This document shows, piece by piece, positions 62,473-64,000 of a DNA stretch of 64,000 nucleotides. The stretch lies in contig NZ_CANMPM010000004.1 in the NCBI RefSeq assembly GCF_947499845.1, forward strand, positions 1-64,000, written 5' to 3'. Below the pieces are notes generated by a model, which worked only from the letters and a program-made list of their open reading frames with translations, was not told the DNA's origin and made no database searches. The stretch comes from an uncultured Pseudokineococcus sp. GTDB taxonomy: Bacteria; Actinomycetota; Actinomycetes; Actinomycetales; Quadrisphaeraceae. A program made the translations under genes and the position numbers. Every line of letters starts with the position of its first letter. Position 1 is the first letter of the stretch.

Positions 62473-63627
62473 CTACCGGCCCGCGCGGGCCCGCTCGAGC
62501 GCGGCGGCGATCCAGGGCCCCTTGCGGCTCGCGTACTCGTCGACGGAGCCGTGGGGCTCCGCGGCCAGCCGCGCCTTGAGCGCCGCGTAGGCCTCCCGCT
62601 CCCCGGCGTCGCGGCGCAGGAGGTCCCGCAGGGCGAGGACGTCCCCCGTCTGGCCGCCCGCCGGGCGCACGTGGCAGTTCACGGGGCGCCCGGCGTCGGC
62701 CTCCGTCGCGAAGGCCTTCGGCAGCCGGCTCCCGTCGGGCCGCTCGTCCCACCACTCCCCCGGCGGCCGCACGAGACCCGCGGCCCGCAGGTCGTCCGCG
62801 ACGGCGCCCGCGGTCGCCAGGTCAGGGGTGACCACCTGCACGTCGAGGACGTCCTTCGCCGCCAGTCCCGGCACCGCCGTCGAGCCGACGTGCTCGACCG
62901 AGAGCGCCCGCTCCCCCGCCGCCCGGCGCACGCGCGCCAGCAGCCGCTCCGCCTGGACCGGCCACGTCGGGTCGTACGGCACGAGCACCGCGTGCGCGGG
63001 TCGCGGCGCCCGCTCCCCCGCCCGCAGGTGCGCCTCGAAGGGCACGAGCCGCTCGCGCCAGAGGGCGTCGACGCCCCGCTCGAGGTCCGCCGGCGCCCGC
63101 GCGTTGTCGAGCACGACGTCGGCGGCCGCGCGGCGCTCGTCGTCAGAGGCCTGGGAGGCGGCCCGGCGGCGGGCGTCGTCCTCCGCCAGGCCGCGGCCCT
63201 CGACGAGCCGGCGCACCCGCACCTCGAGCGGGGCGTGGACGACGACGACGAGGGGCCACTCGGCGCCGCGGCCGGTCTCCACGAGGAGGGGGATGTCGTC
63301 GACGACCACGGCGTCCGCCGGGGCGGACGCCACGAGCTCGTCGCGGCGCGCCCGCACGAGGGGGTGGGTGATGGCCTCGAGCGCCCGGCGGCGGCCGGCG
63401 TCCGCGAAGACCACGGCGCCGAGCGCGGGCCGGTCGAGGGCGCCGTCGGGGCCGAGGACGCCCTCGCCGAACTCGCGGACGACGGCGGCGAGGCCCGGGC
63501 TGCCCGGGGCGACGACCTCGCGGGCGAGGGCGTCCGCGGCGACGACCACGGCCCCGAGCGCCGCCAGCCGGCGCGCCGCCGTGCTCTTGCCCGCCCCGGT
63601 CCCGCCCGTCAGCCCCACCCTCAGCAC
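62473..63627 (-). CDS. coaE: Dephospho-CoA kinase fused to a GrpB domain
   Basis: The N-terminal half (residues 1-195) is CoaE, the last enzyme of coenzyme A synthesis: P-loop VGLTGGTGAGKSTAARRL, VVAADALAREVV, and VVDDIPLLVE. The C-terminal half (about 205-370) is a GrpB/UPF0157 nucleotidyltransferase-fold domain (LVPYDPTWPVQAERLL, VEHVGSTAVPGLAAKDVLDV). This fusion is known in actinomycetes; the role of the GrpB part is unclear, perhaps helping activity or stability. GTG at 63627 has TAGGGT 7 nt upstream. Confidence 0.96.
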   Translation of the reverse strand: MLRVGLTGGTGAGKSTAARRLAALGAVVVAADALAREVVAPGSPGLAAVVREFGEGVLGPDGALDRPALGAVVFADAGRRRALEAITHPLVRARRDELVASAPADAVVVDDIPLLVETGRGAEWPLVVVVHAPLEVRVRRLVEGRGLAEDDARRRAASQASDDERRAAADVVLDNARAPADLERGVDALWRERLVPFEAHLRAGERAPRPAHAVLVPYDPTWPVQAERLLARVRRAAGERALSVEHVGSTAVPGLAAKDVLDVQVVTPDLATAGAVADDLRAAGLVRPPGEWWDERPDGSRLPKAFATEADAGRPVNCHVRPAGGQTGDVLALRDLLRRDAGEREAYAALKARLAAEPHGSVDEYASRKGPWIAAALERARAGR

Positions 63628-63634
63628 GCCGTCG

Positions 63635-63640
63635 ACCCTA
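63635..63640 (-). promoter_or_regulatory. Predicted -10 of coaE (leaderless)
   Basis: The minus strand reads TAGGGT, then 7 nt, then GTG at 63627. Confidence 0.55.
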
Positions 63641-63699
63641 GGGCGCCGCCGGGACCGGGCTGGCCTGGTCGCTCCCGGGAGCGGCCCGGAGGCGCCGAA

Positions 63700-63727
63700 G
63701 GGGCCCGGCGCCGGAGCGCCGGGCCCC
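63700..63727 (-). terminator. rpsA terminator
   Basis: GGGGCCCGGCGC and GCGCCGGGCCCC form a perfect 12-bp stem with a 4-nt loop, 43 nt beyond the rpsA stop and just before the coaE promoter. Confidence 0.65.
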
Positions 63728-63735
63728 CTCGGGCC

Positions 63736-63766
63736 GTGCGGTGGTGCGGTGGTGCGGTGGTGCCGG
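63736..63766. repeat. 8-bp tandem repeat in the rpsA 3' region
   Basis: GTGCGGTG occurs three times from 63736 to 63759, followed by a diverged GTGCCGG. Confidence 0.6.
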
Positions 63767-63770
63767 AGCG

Positions 63771-64000
63771 TCAGCTGCCGGCGCCGGTGAGCTTCTCGCG
63801 CAGGGCCGCGAGGGCCTCGTCGGAGGCCAGCGTGCCCTCGCCGCCGCCCGAGGAGGGCGCCGGGGCGGAGGAGCCGCGGTCGTCGCGGTCCGCGCGGTCG
63901 CCGCGGTCGGAGGACGACGGGCCGCCCGAGGAGTAGGACGTCGCCGGGGCGTCGCCCGCGGTGACGGCCTCGGCCTCGGCCTGGCTGGCCGCCGAGACCT
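63771..64000 (-). CDS. rpsA: 30S ribosomal protein S1, C-terminal end (partial)
   Basis: The last 76 codons of a gene running off the right edge. The reading ends GEGTLASDEALAALREKL then TGAGS and a TGA at 63771-63773. This short helix after a Ser/Gly/Asp-rich acidic tail is the characteristic actinobacterial S1 C-terminus. The S1 RNA-binding domains lie outside the window. rpsA next to coaE is the expected actinobacterial order. Confidence 0.88.
   Translation of the reverse strand, partial: VSAASQAEAEAVTAGDAPATSYSSGGPSSSDRGDRADRDDRGSSAPAPSSGGGEGTLASDEALAALREKLTGAGS

Overview
The window is very GC-rich, with codon third positions almost always G or C. It carries actinomycete marker genes: WhiA, RbpA, the RapZ-YvcK-WhiA cluster, OpcA with Zwf, a CoaE-GrpB fusion, DUF3099 and acVLRF1. 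It is almost certainly a chromosomal core segment of an actinomycete (Actinomycetota). A Kineosporia/Quadrisphaera-like relative would fit, but that placement is inference. No rRNA, tRNA, complete insertion sequence, prophage or CRISPR array was seen.

Layout. 1-6.5 kb: TauE/SafE permease and ABC ATPase, a hypothetical gene, divergent glgA/glgC (glycogen precursors), serB. 6.5-8.1 kb: an overlapping pair, a DUF6318-like lipoprotein and a PKD-domain secreted protein, beside a 420-bp repeat-rich gap. 8.5-10.6 kb: fabG-fabI-sixA. 10.8-13 kb: DUF3099, a small Cys/His protein and SURF1. 13-17.2 kb: an ABC exporter, a small HTH protein and an ABC-F ATPase. 17.3-23.5 kb: Fe-S assembly operon sufR-sufB-sufD-Rieske-sufC-sufT, followed by acVLRF1. 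23.6-28.4 kb: ABC-2 ATPase/permease, ctaA, an AMIN-like lipoprotein and convergent ctaB. 29-37.8 kb: tkt-tal-pgi-zwf-opcA-pgl. 37.9-41.8 kb: rbpA, secG, and gapA-pgk-tpiA. 42.1-47.9 kb: uvrC, rapZ, yvcK, whiA. 47.9-54.9 kb: a GGDEF-EAL protein, uvrA and a second zwf. 55.1-57.6 kb: a GH15-type hydrolase and a metallo-beta-lactamase-fold protein. 57.9-64 kb: two tandem terC genes behind a possible riboswitch, then uvrB, coaE-grpB and the 3' end of rpsA.

How the genes work together. Central carbon metabolism dominates: lower glycolysis (gapA, pgk, tpiA), the pentose phosphate branch and glycogen precursor synthesis, with RapZ and YvcK nearby. The gapA leader carries a CRP/GlxR-type site placed at -61.5 from the predicted start of transcription. 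SURF1, CtaA and CtaB serve haem A and cytochrome oxidase assembly. UvrA, UvrB and UvrC are all here, each in its own transcription unit.

Main observations. (1) At least twelve genes have a TANNNT hexamer ending 6-8 nt before the start codon, which predicts leaderless transcripts. (2) sixA, and probably serB, seem to start at CTG, because conserved or clearly coding sequence lies upstream of every ATG/GTG/TTG. (3) The suf operon lacks sufS and sufU. (4) There is a tandem terC pair with a candidate Mn-type riboswitch. (5) A cluster of five 17-22 bp repeats lies in both orientations at 8171-8318.
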